Positions 1 through 9,612 of a stretch of DNA of 64,000 bases are shown here, piece after piece. The notes beneath the pieces are model-generated. The model was not told the DNA's origin, did no database searches, and saw nothing but the letters and a program-made list of their open reading frames with translations. The stretch covers positions 2,611,001 to 2,675,000 of the forward strand of contig JAWPMT010000005.1 in the NCBI GenBank assembly GCA_033344775.1, given 5' to 3'. The stretch comes from Cytophagales bacterium. Its GTDB lineage: Bacteria > Bacteroidota > Bacteroidia > Cytophagales > Cyclobacteriaceae. Within the stretch, counting starts at the first letter, position 1; every line of letters starts with the position of its first letter. A program made the position numbers and the translations under genes.

Positions 1-3000
1 TGCCGCCTTCTTTCGTGAAGTAGTACGATCCCAGGTAGTTCCAGCCGTTTTCAGCATTGGTTACATTAAAGTCAATTTTGTCTTCCCCATCGCCATGATT
101 GATGGTGTAGTGGTAAGTAAAGGTCCGGCCTTCGTTTGTGTTGCCGTTGTATTGATTTTGGTTCTTTCCGATCATGTAAGTGTACAGATCGTAAAATCCC
201 TCTTCCTTCAATTCTGGAGACCATTCGCAGGTTTTGTCCCCTTTGCCCGCACGGGTGAAATGGGCGGATCGGACATGCTGCCCGTGAAAACTCGAACCTG
301 TGGTCGCTAACCACTTTGAATAGGAGCGATTCCAAATGCCAAAGTACTTTTGATCAGAAGGGTTTCTCTCATCCAGATAGGCTTTCAAATACGTATCTTT
401 TATTGGACTGAAGGTCGAAAACCCGGTATCTTCATTGTCTACGATCACTTCATACAATGCATCATCGCTTGATGAATCGATGACTCGCTCTCCTTCAAAT
501 GGGCGCGCTTTTTCCCTGGTCTCTAGTTTGCCAGGAAAGATGTAAACAATCGAAGGAATGTTCTTGGATACGAGTGTATTCACTGTGTACTCGCTCGGAG
601 GATTATCTAAAATAAATCCATATTGTTTTGTTTGTCCGGCTTTGATCAGGGATAGATAACCAGGTTCATCGGAGGCTACTTCTTCGTTTCTTTCACGGAA
701 AAACCCCCAGCCGGTAGTTTCATTTGCTGAGGTGAAGTTCACTTTAATCACCCCATCATTTGAGCCAGTGTTCTTCACATCGAATTTCACCTGATACCGC
801 TTTCTGTCCCCGTCTAACAATTCGTACTCCTCATTATTACTGATCTGAAAGGAAGGTTGATCTGTGTCAAAATACACCTGCCTAATGATTGGGTCCAGGT
901 CAAGGTTGAATGCTTCTAAAAGGGCTTCTCTAAAATCTTCATAGGTAGTGACCTGATGACTGTGAGACTGTATCCAGTTGATTAAAAATGCTTTGAAAAT
1001 CTCCTCCCCAATAAGCTGACCCAGATAAGCAAACAAATACTCACTCTTCAACGTGACCGATTTCTGGATCTGATTGAATTCAATTTCTTGCGTCAACATC
1101 TCCATGATGTTGGTCTCGCGCATCAGTTGGTTGCACTCCTCGGTGAATGAAATGCCTTTTATGTTTCTGGAGTAGTCATTTCTGGTAGAAGTCTCTTCCG
1201 TACTTAAGTAGGCCGCAATGCCTTGATTCAGGAGTATCCATTCGTCGCTCACTACCCCGGAATTGAATGCATAGAAATTGGAATAGATGGAAAGGTTTTC
1301 TTCATCAGCATTTCTGCCATCAAAAAACCACCGGTCGGATAGCTGTCTGGTCAACACTTTCTTGATGACCGTATTGAACACACTCGCCTGTTTCTCTTTG
1401 TCTTCCATGACCTTGTTTTGTTCCTTGGCCTGCCGGTCCATGTTGGTGAATTGACGACTGAAATCTAAATCCCTTAGGTCTCCTCCCTTTTCCGGGACCA
1501 TGATCATTTCTGGTTGCGTTCTGGCCTGACCGCTCTGATAGATTTTGTCGTAGGCAAAGAATTGGCTAGGCACCTCCACCAGCTGTAGCCGATTGAAAGG
1601 ATAAGCAATTTTCTGATCATGTTCGTAAGTATTGACCAGATCAGTGATCAATACACCCAGGGTATCACCAAGCTCTTCGAAATAAGTGGTGAAGTAGTCA
1701 TGCCCGGGATAGTGGTAAATCGAATACTCCACACTATCTACAGTGATTGCCTTCTTCTCGTAGTTGCCAATTGCCAAAGAAAGTTGTGGCAGTGGATATT
1801 CGGGACGAAATGTATACTTGTTATCAGCAATTGACTCCATTTTGCCTTGAGAAACGGGCATGGATCCGCTAGCTACTTCCACATCAAGTCGGAAATCAAT
1901 GAAATTGGAACGCTCCCTGATCGGAGACTTTTTGCTATAGCCAATCTGCGTGTCAGGATACCAAAGCAAGTCATTAGTCAGCAGCAAATAGTCAGGCTGA
2001 AGGAACGCGTATTCCTTCTCCAATGCATAGATAAAAGAGTAATCTACTTCTTCGTATCGCTTCTGGTCTACTTCAAGGTGGGCAACCTCTTGATTGATTT
2101 TACCCCGATAAGTGATACTTACCTGCACTTCTTGGTTGGCTTGAATTCCTGACTTAACCGATAATACCTGTCCGTCTTTTTCAAATGACACAGGGCTTTC
2201 ATCGACCCTCACTTCCGATACGACCAACGCAGGATTTAGGGTGAAATAGATGCTATCTAATGACACTGGGCTATTGTTCTTGATCGAAAGTTTTGCCATC
2301 ACATCGATCTCGTCGGCAACATGTTTCAATTGGATGTGATTGGCCAGGATATCCACATTAGGCACATCCGTCCAGGCATCATTGATGGCGATCATTTCCT
2401 GCCGCTGTTTCTCAATTCCCTGCTGTTTGTTCCATAGAGAGCTAAACATGAATCCAGCAAGTGCTGCTACCATGACAGCCAATAACCCGGAAGTATACCT
2501 GGCACTTTTCTTACTAGGCAGTCGGTCAATGAAAAATGCTGTTGCAAGCAGGAAGGCAATTCCGGCCACCACATACATGCCCCGTTGCATTAAAATCTCC
2601 CAAAGGCTGGTAAACCCAACCATATCTGAAGCCTGCAGGGTCACCCGAAATGCCATGTAGTCGAAGATGTTGTAGTACTTCTGATGGAAGTAGATCAGGA
2701 TCACCCCAGAAACACCCAAAAGCAGTACAATTGTGATCGGTTGATTTCGTATGATGGTGACCAGGAAGAAAGAAAGCCCTGTAGCAAATACGATCGTAGG
2801 CAGGCTCATCAACATAGGATATACCACATAGGCCATCGGATTGAAGGTCATCTTTGGATTGGTGATGTTGATGATGAAGATGATCACCATGAAGGCTACA
2901 TGTAACCAAAAGAACAGCTTAAAAACAGAGAATGCTTTTCCCAGGACAAACTCCAGGTTGGAAATTGGGCGTACGTAAAACACCTCGTTGGTGTCTATCT

Positions 3001-3265
3001 TTTTGTTTTTCAATATGATCCCCGAAGCAAGAAAAATGACCGCCGCTGCAAGTCCGATACTGATGAGAATCATGCTGGCATAAGGTGGTCCCCATGTAGA
3101 GCTGATCATGTGTTGCCTGCCATCACTTACTGCCGAATAGGCAGCCATATTGAAGACGAAGGTGAAGAATATGCCGGCGATGGCGAGAATTCGAAAGAAC
3201 CAGTTTCTCCAGAGAACTTTGGATTCGAACTTGGTGATGGTCAATATGTTGCGTATCGAGATCAT
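1..3265 (-). CDS. ABC transporter permease fused to a degenerate M1-peptidase-like region and a golvesin-like domain (3' end outside window)
   Basis: At least 1088 codons are open from the ATG at 3265 to the window edge, with no stop inside. The first ~290 residues carry about seven hydrophobic segments of an ABC-2-type permease. Residues ~300-730 resemble the periplasmic M1 aminopeptidase region often fused to such permeases in Bacteroidota. The expected HExxH is absent: the matching stretch reads KKVLTRQLSDRW near residue 633. The usual WLNEG motif reads LLNQG near residue 680, so the third zinc-ligand Glu is Gln. Residues ~980-1088 look like a golvesin C-terminal domain (FHGQHVRSAHF, CEWSPEL, TYHYTINHGDG, GWNYLGSYYF). 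The start overlaps the stop of the upstream ATPase gene as ATGA, so the two are probably translationally coupled. I infer an inner-membrane exporter with a non-catalytic periplasmic binding region; substrate unknown. Confidence 0.85.
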   Translation of the reverse strand, partial: MISIRNILTITKFESKVLWRNWFFRILAIAGIFFTFVFNMAAYSAVSDGRQHMISSTWGPPYASMILISIGLAAAVIFLASGIILKNKKIDTNEVFYVRPISNLEFVLGKAFSVFKLFFWLHVAFMVIIFIINITNPKMTFNPMAYVVYPMLMSLPTIVFATGLSFFLVTIIRNQPITIVLLLGVSGVILIYFHQKYYNIFDYMAFRVTLQASDMVGFTSLWEILMQRGMYVVAGIAFLLATAFFIDRLPSKKSARYTSGLLAVMVAALAGFMFSSLWNKQQGIEKQRQEMIAINDAWTDVPNVDILANHIQLKHVADEIDVMAKLSIKNNSPVSLDSIYFTLNPALVVSEVRVDESPVSFEKDGQVLSVKSGIQANQEVQVSITYRGKINQEVAHLEVDQKRYEEVDYSFIYALEKEYAFLQPDYLLLTNDLLWYPDTQIGYSKKSPIRERSNFIDFRLDVEVASGSMPVSQGKMESIADNKYTFRPEYPLPQLSLAIGNYEKKAITVDSVEYSIYHYPGHDYFTTYFEELGDTLGVLITDLVNTYEHDQKIAYPFNRLQLVEVPSQFFAYDKIYQSGQARTQPEMIMVPEKGGDLRDLDFSRQFTNMDRQAKEQNKVMEDKEKQASVFNTVIKKVLTRQLSDRWFFDGRNADEENLSIYSNFYAFNSGVVSDEWILLNQGIAAYLSTEETSTRNDYSRNIKGISFTEECNQLMRETNIMEMLTQEIEFNQIQKSVTLKSEYLFAYLGQLIGEEIFKAFLINWIQSHSHQVTTYEDFREALLEAFNLDLDPIIRQVYFDTDQPSFQISNNEEYELLDGDRKRYQVKFDVKNTGSNDGVIKVNFTSANETTGWGFFRERNEEVASDEPGYLSLIKAGQTKQYGFILDNPPSEYTVNTLVSKNIPSIVYIFPGKLETREKARPFEGERVIDSSSDDALYEVIVDNEDTGFSTFSPIKDTYLKAYLDERNPSDQKYFGIWNRSYSKWLATTGSSFHGQHVRSAHFTRAGKGDKTCEWSPELKEEGFYDLYTYMIGKNQNQYNGNTNEGRTFTYHYTINHGDGEDKIDFNVTNAENGWNYLGSYYFTKEGG

Positions 3266-4152
3266 ACCAAAGAGATTCCTAGTTTGTTTTCCATGAAATA
3301 CACATAAGCGTGTTCCAGATTGGGCTCAATGTTATATGCCTCTGGATGAGGTTTTTCATCAGCGATAAGCTGCGTTTCCCACTTCCCATCAGTTGGAATG
3401 GTCGAGATCACCGGATATTTGGTTTTCAGCATCGCAAACTCCTCATCGTCCAGCATGATTTGCCAGATGTGATTTCTCACGGCATCAATCATCCCTTCAG
3501 GAGCACCTGCAAAGGCTACCTGGCCCTGATGTAGCATCGCCATGTTGTGACAGGTACTACTGATGTCTCCTACAATATGCGTGGATAGAATGATTGTTAC
3601 ATCTTTTTGACTCAGGTCCGAGAGGATATTTCTAAAGCGGATTCTTTCTTCAGGATCCAAACCTGTAGTGGGTTCATCAATCACCAATAACCTTGGCTTT
3701 CCAATCAAAGCTTGTGCTATGCCTAAACGCCGTTTCATTCCTCCTGAAAGTTTGTTGGCCATCCGCTCACGAACATCCAGCAAGCCCACCTGATCGAGCA
3801 TTCGGTCCACTTCCTTATGTCGTTCCTTCTTTTTCAGCCGGGTAGATAATCGGGCCGAGTAATCAAGAAATTCCCAGGTCTTGAGTTTGGAGAAAAAAGT
3901 AAAGTCCTGTGGCAAATAACCAATCCAGGGGCGGATTTCACTTCTGAACTGGTTGATGTCTTTTCCATCCATCAGAATGGTTCCCCCGGTCGCTTTCTGA
4001 ATGGTCACCATGATTCGCATCAAACTAGATTTACCGGCACCATTTGGACCAAGCAAACCAAACATACCACTGCCTATTTCCAGGTTGATGTTTCGGATAG
4101 CTGCATGTCCATTGGGATAGACTTTGGATAGATCTTTGATTTCGATATTCAT
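3262..4152 (-). CDS. ABC transporter ATP-binding protein
   Basis: A 296-residue cytoplasmic ATPase that would power the permease encoded directly downstream. Visible motifs are Walker A GPNGAGKSS (~residue 37), signature LSGGMKRRLG, Walker B LLVIDEPTTGLD, and the switch His in ILSTHIV. The length and the C-terminal extension of ~90 residues after the nucleotide-binding domain are usual for ABC-2-type exporter ATPases. It is the first gene of a two-gene operon; its stop overlaps the permease start by 4 bp. An operator-like dyad lies ~330 bp upstream. The exported substrate cannot be read from the sequence. Confidence 0.93.
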   Translation of the reverse strand: MNIEIKDLSKVYPNGHAAIRNINLEIGSGMFGLLGPNGAGKSSLMRIMVTIQKATGGTILMDGKDINQFRSEIRPWIGYLPQDFTFFSKLKTWEFLDYSARLSTRLKKKERHKEVDRMLDQVGLLDVRERMANKLSGGMKRRLGIAQALIGKPRLLVIDEPTTGLDPEERIRFRNILSDLSQKDVTIILSTHIVGDISSTCHNMAMLHQGQVAFAGAPEGMIDAVRNHIWQIMLDDEEFAMLKTKYPVISTIPTDGKWETQLIADEKPHPEAYNIEPNLEHAYVYFMENKLGISLV

Positions 4153-4684
4153 CGTTGAGGTAGCATCGAGTTAGTAGTTGGCAACAGACCGTCTAAAGAG
4201 AAGAGGCTGATCATAGTGGATTTGTTACACCTGACCGCCAGATTTTTTTAAACCGCGTCTATACTTCGTGAATGTGAACCGAATAACGAAAAAGCAAAAT
4301 GCCTTTAAGCCACTTCCATGATAACAATCAGCGGGTGGTAAAGAGGTGAGATAAAAGAGGAATGTCGTTAACTCCTCAAGAATCCATTACTGTAATCCTT
4401 ATCCGATATGCACTTTAATGGGTTGTCCTAACTGCGTGTGTTCATTTTGAGCTAAAAATTCATTTTAAGTTTTTGACCTTTACTGTACTATTATACTAAT
4501 ACAGTACAACGATAGAGCAAATTTTTATAAAAACAAAAAGACATCAACATTTTTTGAGGATTGGTCCGGGCAATCTATACCCAAGAAAGACAGAATCACG
4601 ATTGAGGAGCTATTTCACTATAATCATGAACTGGGCGAGTATGTAGAATATCGCCCTCGGGTTAAATAGTATTGATTGTACAAG
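4153..4684 (+). other. Intergenic region with a possible gene remnant
   Basis: There is no intact gene in this 532-bp stretch. Positions 4469-4669 on the plus strand form an open frame of 66 codons ending in TAG but with no start codon. Its tail looks protein-like (for example RITIEELFHYNHELGEY). It may be the 3' fragment of a decayed gene or chance; I do not recognise a family. The frame runs through the operator-like dyad at 4481-4506. The rest is AT-rich and shows nothing else. Confidence 0.2.
4481..4506. promoter_or_regulatory. Operator-like dyad upstream of the ABC operon
   Basis: An interrupted palindrome with arms TACTGTA / TACAGTA and an AT-rich centre; 11 of 13 base pairs are symmetric. 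It lies between the ABC ATPase gene (minus) and a lipoprotein gene whose 3' end faces it, so the ABC operon is the likely target. Dyads with TGTA...TACA ends precede many ABC exporter operons controlled by GntR/YtrA-type repressors. No such regulator is encoded in the window, so the assignment is inference. Confidence 0.4.
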
Positions 4685-5593
4685 TCAATCAATCCGACGA
4701 AGCTGACGCAGTGATTGCAGCTCCCTTTCAAGGGATAATGGAGCTAATCCTATTGCCATTCCTCTGTTATCGAGGTTTGGGTAGTCAAAAATATCTTCGG
4801 TAGTTGCGTTTTGGTAAATCCCGTAAAGAAACCTATCTATTCTACCTGAGGCCCTTTGTCTACTGTCGATCATACTTCCTAAAACAGAAGGCGGGGCATG
4901 CCCCTTTCTTATTTCTTCCAATAGTATTGGTTTGAAATAAGCCGTATCCGAAAAATGCATAAAGAGTGTATTAACACCCATATGGCTATCGCCTTTAAAA
5001 TAGGGACCTACTTTTAATTCATTTGGATAACCAATTTCATTTAATATTTCTTTCATCTGATTCTGATTGAAAGTATCCGTTGCCTCCACTTTCTCCCAAT
5101 CAATTCCGTCTTCATTATTTCTTACTAGCTGATCATTTTGGCATATTTTCTCGAGTTGCTGACGAATATCGTAATGGATGTTGTTTTCATAGACCCTCCG
5201 GTGTTCCGGATAATCAGCAACCACCTTTGGCCAAGATTCAAGAGATACAAGTGCTGAAAGAGTTGAGTGGTTTTCAATAGCCTCCAACTCGTAGCCTTTT
5301 TCGAACATTTGTCGCACAAAGTCCAGGGCTTCATTGTAGTATCCTGTCTTGATCGCGCAAATAGTAGCGATCCGAAGCTCATAAATGATCGTTTGATCGA
5401 GTAGGTCACAAGTTTTAGATAGACCGTTTAGGATCTTAAATGCCCGATCATAATCTTCTAGATGATAGAGTTTCTCAGCTAGATATACACTTTGATAATA
5501 GTCTGCGATATAATCACAAGAAACCTCTCGTTTACTGCTGGTGCAGCCATAGAACAGAGTAGCAATCAAAAGGACAAAATGAATCAATCGCAT
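4685..5593 (-). CDS. Hypothetical lipoprotein with TPR-like helices
   Basis: A 302-residue protein with a lipoprotein signal peptide (MRLIHFVLLIATLFYGC, lipobox Cys17), so it is probably anchored in the outer or inner membrane facing the periplasm. Residues ~30-110 are helical with a tetratricopeptide-like spacing (AEKLYHLEDYDRAFKIL, AIKTGYYNEALDFVRQMF). The remainder is acidic and mixed, with no motif I recognise. The gene stands alone; its promoter region is shared with the divergent lipoprotein gene at 5722. Function unknown. Confidence 0.75.
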   Translation of the reverse strand: MRLIHFVLLIATLFYGCTSSKREVSCDYIADYYQSVYLAEKLYHLEDYDRAFKILNGLSKTCDLLDQTIIYELRIATICAIKTGYYNEALDFVRQMFEKGYELEAIENHSTLSALVSLESWPKVVADYPEHRRVYENNIHYDIRQQLEKICQNDQLVRNNEDGIDWEKVEATDTFNQNQMKEILNEIGYPNELKVGPYFKGDSHMGVNTLFMHFSDTAYFKPILLEEIRKGHAPPSVLGSMIDSRQRASGRIDRFLYGIYQNATTEDIFDYPNLDNRGMAIGLAPLSLERELQSLRQLRRID

Positions 5594-5721
5594 TTATGAA
5601 AATTACTCTTAAAAAAAACCATATGAGCAATTTGCGACAGAAAGTCTTTACAACTACATTTCTATTTTAACGCATGAACTTCTTTGGAAAGTGACACGTT
5701 AGCATCCGAAAATAAGATGAA

Positions 5722-6468
5722 ATGAAATCCTTTGGTTTATTCGCACTGGTTGCCCTTGTTATTGTTTCCTGTTCTCCGAAAAATGAGACAGACAAAGCCC
5801 AGGAAGTAATTGATGCTGCCATATCTGCAAACGGAGCACACTTGTTTGCTACAAAAAAAGTAGCCTTCGACTTTAGAAAGAAGCACTATTCAGTTGCTCG
5901 AACCGGAGCTGAATACACCTATACTCGTTCTTTCGAGGATTCCTTAGGACAGATCAATGACGTATTGACTAATAGTTCCAACTTCAGCCGTAGCATTAAT
6001 GGGAATGAAATCAACCTTTCAGAAGAATGGCAAGGCAAATATGGCAATTCTGTTAATTCCGTACTCTATTTTGTAGAGATCCTCTATCGATTGAATGACG
6101 CTGCCGTATTCAAATCCTATTTAGGGAAAACCACCATCAAAGGAGAAAACTATCACGTGATCAAGGTGACCTTTAGTGAAGAAGGGGGTGGAACGGACTT
6201 TCAGGATGAGTATCGTTATTGGATCCATGAAACCGAATATACCCTTGACTACCTGGCTTACAATTATGAAACTGATGGTGGCGGAGCTCGATTCCGGGAG
6301 GCTTATGATCGTACAAAAGTTGGAGGAATCACCTTTCAGAATTACGTGAATTATAAACCTATCCCTGACGTGAAAGAAACTCCTCTGGATGACCTGCCAA
6401 AACAGTTTGAAGCAGGTCAGCTTAAAGAGCTTTCCAAAATTGTCAATGAGAACATCGAAGTAGGGTAA
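5722..6468 (+). CDS. DUF6503-like lipoprotein
   Basis: A 248-residue lipoprotein with lipobox VIVSC at Cys17. The mature part begins AQEVIDAAISANGAH and continues VAFDFRKKHYSVART and a GEYTYTR-like stretch. This pattern fits the DUF6503 family of Bacteroidota, whose members are exported proteins of about 240-260 residues with no established biochemical role. The gene is monocistronic in appearance, with 170 bp before the MFS gene that follows. Family assignment is from memory of the pattern, not a search. Confidence 0.7.
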   Translation: MKSFGLFALVALVIVSCSPKNETDKAQEVIDAAISANGAHLFATKKVAFDFRKKHYSVARTGAEYTYTRSFEDSLGQINDVLTNSSNFSRSINGNEINLSEEWQGKYGNSVNSVLYFVEILYRLNDAAVFKSYLGKTTIKGENYHVIKVTFSEEGGGTDFQDEYRYWIHETEYTLDYLAYNYETDGGGARFREAYDRTKVGGITFQNYVNYKPIPDVKETPLDDLPKQFEAGQLKELSKIVNENIEVG

Positions 6469-6638
6469 TTCCTTCACACCAAAATCGATCAGATTTTCTT
6501 CAAACGATTGTAATTGCACATCTCAAAAAAAGTTGTTCTGAAAAGCCACCTTTTTTAAGAATATTCAAGAAGAAGTGACTGGATAGACTTATTTTTTCAA
6601 TTCGACATGGGCATCCCATGTGTAGAAAGCATTGAAAT

Positions 6639-8072
6639 ATGAGTAATAAGCCCAGACTCTCCTTTTGGAATATTTGGAACATGAACGTCGGATTTTTCGG
6701 CATTCAGTTCAGTTTCGGATTGCAACAAACCGCTGTAAACCCCATCTTTTCATTCCTGGGAGCCGACCACTCCGAGCTTCCCTTATTAAATCTGGCAGGA
6801 CCAGTAACCGGACTGATTATTCAACCAATTATCGGGGCGATCTCGGATAAAACCTGGATACCGAAATGGGGAAGAAGAAAACCCTTCTTCATGATCGGTG
6901 CCATCATTGCCAGTTTGTGTCTGTTTGCTTTTCCTTACAGTTCGGAGCTTTGGTTTGCCGTGGGACTGCTATGGATTCTGGATGTTGGGAATAACACCGC
7001 GATGGAACCTTACCGCGCGTTTATTGGTGACAAGCTCCCTGATGATCAATTAACATTCGGCTTTCAGATGCAAAGCCTGTTTGTAGGCGCGGGCATCACA
7101 CTGGCTAACTTCTCCATCTTCCTGTTTCAGGATTGGTTTGGATCTGCCGAGGCCGCGGCTTTATGTGATACAGGTGCCGCCAATGTCAGCGCCATTCCTA
7201 CCTGGGTGTATTATTCCTTCTTCTTAGGTGCAGTTGCTTCCATAGTAACCATCTTATGGTCCGTGGCCAAAACACCAGAGATTCCACCTCCGGATGAGGA
7301 ATTAGCAGAAATCAATAAGAGCAAGCAGTTGCCTTTTATTGAGAAGGCAGCTGAACCTTTCAAAGAAATCATTGGCGCCATAGGAGACATGCCCAAGTTG
7401 CTCTGGCGACTCGCCGGCGTATATCTTTTCCAATGGTATGCCTTATTCATTTATTGGCAGTTCATCACGCCAATGCTTCGGAAAAGTCTCTATGGAATCA
7501 GCAACGATGATTTGCATAAGTTCGAAGAGATCAAAGCCGCTTGCGAAAGTGGTGCTTCCGTAAGTACCGCAGACATGAGTTTCGCTCAAAACGTCCAAAG
7601 TATGTCTGAACAGGCTTTAGCGCAAACAGGGCTCATGAATGGTACTTACAACCTGGTTACCATGATTTCGGCATTAGCCCTCGTTCCTTTCGCAGCGAAG
7701 TTTGGTAACAAACTCGTGTACGTGGTGAGTTTGATCATGACCGGAGTTGCTTTGCTGTCCATGCCTTTTATCAATGATCAGTACGTGCTATTGGCACCCA
7801 TGGTCCTATTTGGTGTGGGCTGGGCATGTATGATGGGTGTTCCTTACTCCATGGTTTCGCGCGCCATCCCCCAAGAACGCCGAGGTGTGTACATGGGTAT
7901 TGTGAACATGATGATCGTGATCCCGATGTTCATCCAGACGTTGACTTTTGGTCCAATCGTGAAACACTTATTGAATGATAGTGCCGTCAACGCCATCGTA
8001 TTCTCAGGAGTATTTTTCATGATTGCTTCGGCCATTGCAGCGACTTTGCCTGTGAAGAAGGGAGAAGGCTAG
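6639..8072 (+). CDS. MFS transporter, probably sugar:cation symporter (SLC45/GPH-like)
   Basis: A 477-residue inner-membrane protein with about twelve hydrophobic segments. Family signs are the GGLQQTAVNP-like first helix (here GLQQTAVNPIFSFLG), PIIGAISDKTWIPKWGRRKP after helix 2 (the MFS loop 2-3 motif, D-x-x-W...GRRKP) and MGVPYSMVSRAIPQERRGVYMG in the second half. These are typical of the sucrose/maltose-type symporters found beside glycoside hydrolase genes in Bacteroidota. A GH26 gene lies 1.5 kb downstream, convergent, and a subtilase gene follows directly. The sugar is not identifiable from sequence. Confidence 0.85.
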   Translation: MSNKPRLSFWNIWNMNVGFFGIQFSFGLQQTAVNPIFSFLGADHSELPLLNLAGPVTGLIIQPIIGAISDKTWIPKWGRRKPFFMIGAIIASLCLFAFPYSSELWFAVGLLWILDVGNNTAMEPYRAFIGDKLPDDQLTFGFQMQSLFVGAGITLANFSIFLFQDWFGSAEAAALCDTGAANVSAIPTWVYYSFFLGAVASIVTILWSVAKTPEIPPPDEELAEINKSKQLPFIEKAAEPFKEIIGAIGDMPKLLWRLAGVYLFQWYALFIYWQFITPMLRKSLYGISNDDLHKFEEIKAACESGASVSTADMSFAQNVQSMSEQALAQTGLMNGTYNLVTMISALALVPFAAKFGNKLVYVVSLIMTGVALLSMPFINDQYVLLAPMVLFGVGWACMMGVPYSMVSRAIPQERRGVYMGIVNMMIVIPMFIQTLTFGPIVKHLLNDSAVNAIVFSGVFFMIASAIAATLPVKKGEG

Positions 8073-8132
8073 ATTTCCAATTGAATATGTAGCACATCAG
8101 TTACCGCCCAAAAGCGATTAACTTGTAGGTTC

Positions 8133-9611
8133 ATGCAAGTAGTTAAAATCTTTTTGGTGGGGCTGATTAGCCTTTCGTGTCTGCAACGACAACCAGCCGA
8201 AAACGCTCGAGATCAAAGTGCCCACCTTCAGCGTATCGTTGTTTGGTTCAATGATCAATATTTACCAGCGGGTGATTCCTTCTTGAAAAGGGCAGCAGCT
8301 TTCAATGGACGTAAAAGAAGTGAGGTTCGCGAGGAAGTAATCACTGAATTGAAATCAATAAGCAGGCAGTCTTTTAGAAGAGTCAAGCCGGCATTGGATC
8401 AACTCGTGGCATCCGGACAGGTCTCAAACATCAGGAAACATTGGATCATCAATGGATTCAGCTGTGAGGTGACCACAGAAGGATTTACGGCTCTTCAAAA
8501 AATGGAAAGCGTAGCTTATCTTTTTACCAAACAGCCACTTGGCACTACCGGAGGAACTGACATGGGACCAGAATTCCTGTCTTCTATTCCTCCATCACGA
8601 TTCAAAATTGAGGAAGTAGAAAAATATCCCTGGAACATTAAAAAAATCCAGGCTCCGGAAGTCTGGAAAGAATTTGGCATTACCGGTAAGGGGACTCTGA
8701 ATGTCGTCCATGATGGGGGATTCAAACTCGACATTCCTCCCCTCGCAGAAACAATTTATACCAACCCGGGTGAAATCCCTGGAAATGGTGTAGACGATGA
8801 CGGGAATGGCTACATCGATGATTATCACGGTTTCCACTTTGATGAAGGCACTCCCAACCTCAATGAACCAACCATACGTCGAGCGACCAACATCCACGGA
8901 AATTTATGCGCGGCAATGATTTGCGGAACTTTCGCAAAAGGTAGGAAGCAAGCCATTGGCATTGCGCCAGCTTCTCAATGGGCACCGGTCATCGCCGTTT
9001 CCAACATTGAGGAAGCCGTGGAATGGGCAATCGAACAGGGAGCGGATACTTACAGCATGAGTTTTTCCCAACCTAATCTGGGGGAATACCGAAATCACTG
9101 GCGCAAAGTCATCGAACAGGCTACACTATGTGGGGTAGTCTTTATTTCCGGTGCCGGCAATTTTGCGGCTGGGCCTAATGCCGCTCCTATCCCGGTACAA
9201 ATGAGAAACCCAGAAGACATTCCTCATGCCGTGCTAGGTGTAGCAGGAGTGGGTGAAGACGGACAAAGACCACCTTTCAGCAGCCAGGGTCCTGTGGTTT
9301 GGGAGACCGAACATTATCAGGACGGACAGGTGAATAAGCCGGATTTCGCCACGATCAACCACCGTGTTCCTTGCGTCGATCCGGAAGGGAACTTAACGAA
9401 TATGGCCAGTGGTAATTCTTTAGCAGGGCCTCACATGGCAGGAATTGTGGCTTTGATGTTTTCAGCCAATCCGGACCTACTTCCCTGGGAAATCAAAGAC
9501 ATCCTGAAAGCAACCGCGGAAGATATAGGCGATCCTGGATTTGATTTCGAATCCGGACATGGTTTTGTCAATGCTTATCATGCAGTTAAGGCTGTTATTG
9601 ATAAGGAATAG
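8133..9611 (+). CDS. Subtilisin-like serine protease (S8), lipoprotein
   Basis: A 492-residue exported protease. The N-terminus MQVVKIFLVGLISLSC is a lipoprotein signal. A prodomain-like segment covers residues ~25-150. The S8 catalytic triad is visible: Asp in NVVHDGGF, His in IHGNLCAAMICG, Ser in SGNSLAGPHMAG. Between Asp and His is a calcium-binding-type loop NGVDDDGNGYIDD, common in Bacteroidota subtilases. GNS-L-AGPHMAG replaces the usual GTSMAAPHVAG but keeps the nucleophile. It starts 60 bp after the MFS gene and may share its transcript. The stop is 1 bp from the stop of the convergent GH26 gene. Confidence 0.92.
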   Translation: MQVVKIFLVGLISLSCLQRQPAENARDQSAHLQRIVVWFNDQYLPAGDSFLKRAAAFNGRKRSEVREEVITELKSISRQSFRRVKPALDQLVASGQVSNIRKHWIINGFSCEVTTEGFTALQKMESVAYLFTKQPLGTTGGTDMGPEFLSSIPPSRFKIEEVEKYPWNIKKIQAPEVWKEFGITGKGTLNVVHDGGFKLDIPPLAETIYTNPGEIPGNGVDDDGNGYIDDYHGFHFDEGTPNLNEPTIRRATNIHGNLCAAMICGTFAKGRKQAIGIAPASQWAPVIAVSNIEEAVEWAIEQGADTYSMSFSQPNLGEYRNHWRKVIEQATLCGVVFISGAGNFAAGPNAAPIPVQMRNPEDIPHAVLGVAGVGEDGQRPPFSSQGPVVWETEHYQDGQVNKPDFATINHRVPCVDPEGNLTNMASGNSLAGPHMAGIVALMFSANPDLLPWEIKDILKATAEDIGDPGFDFESGHGFVNAYHAVKAVIDKE

Positions 9612-9612
9612 A

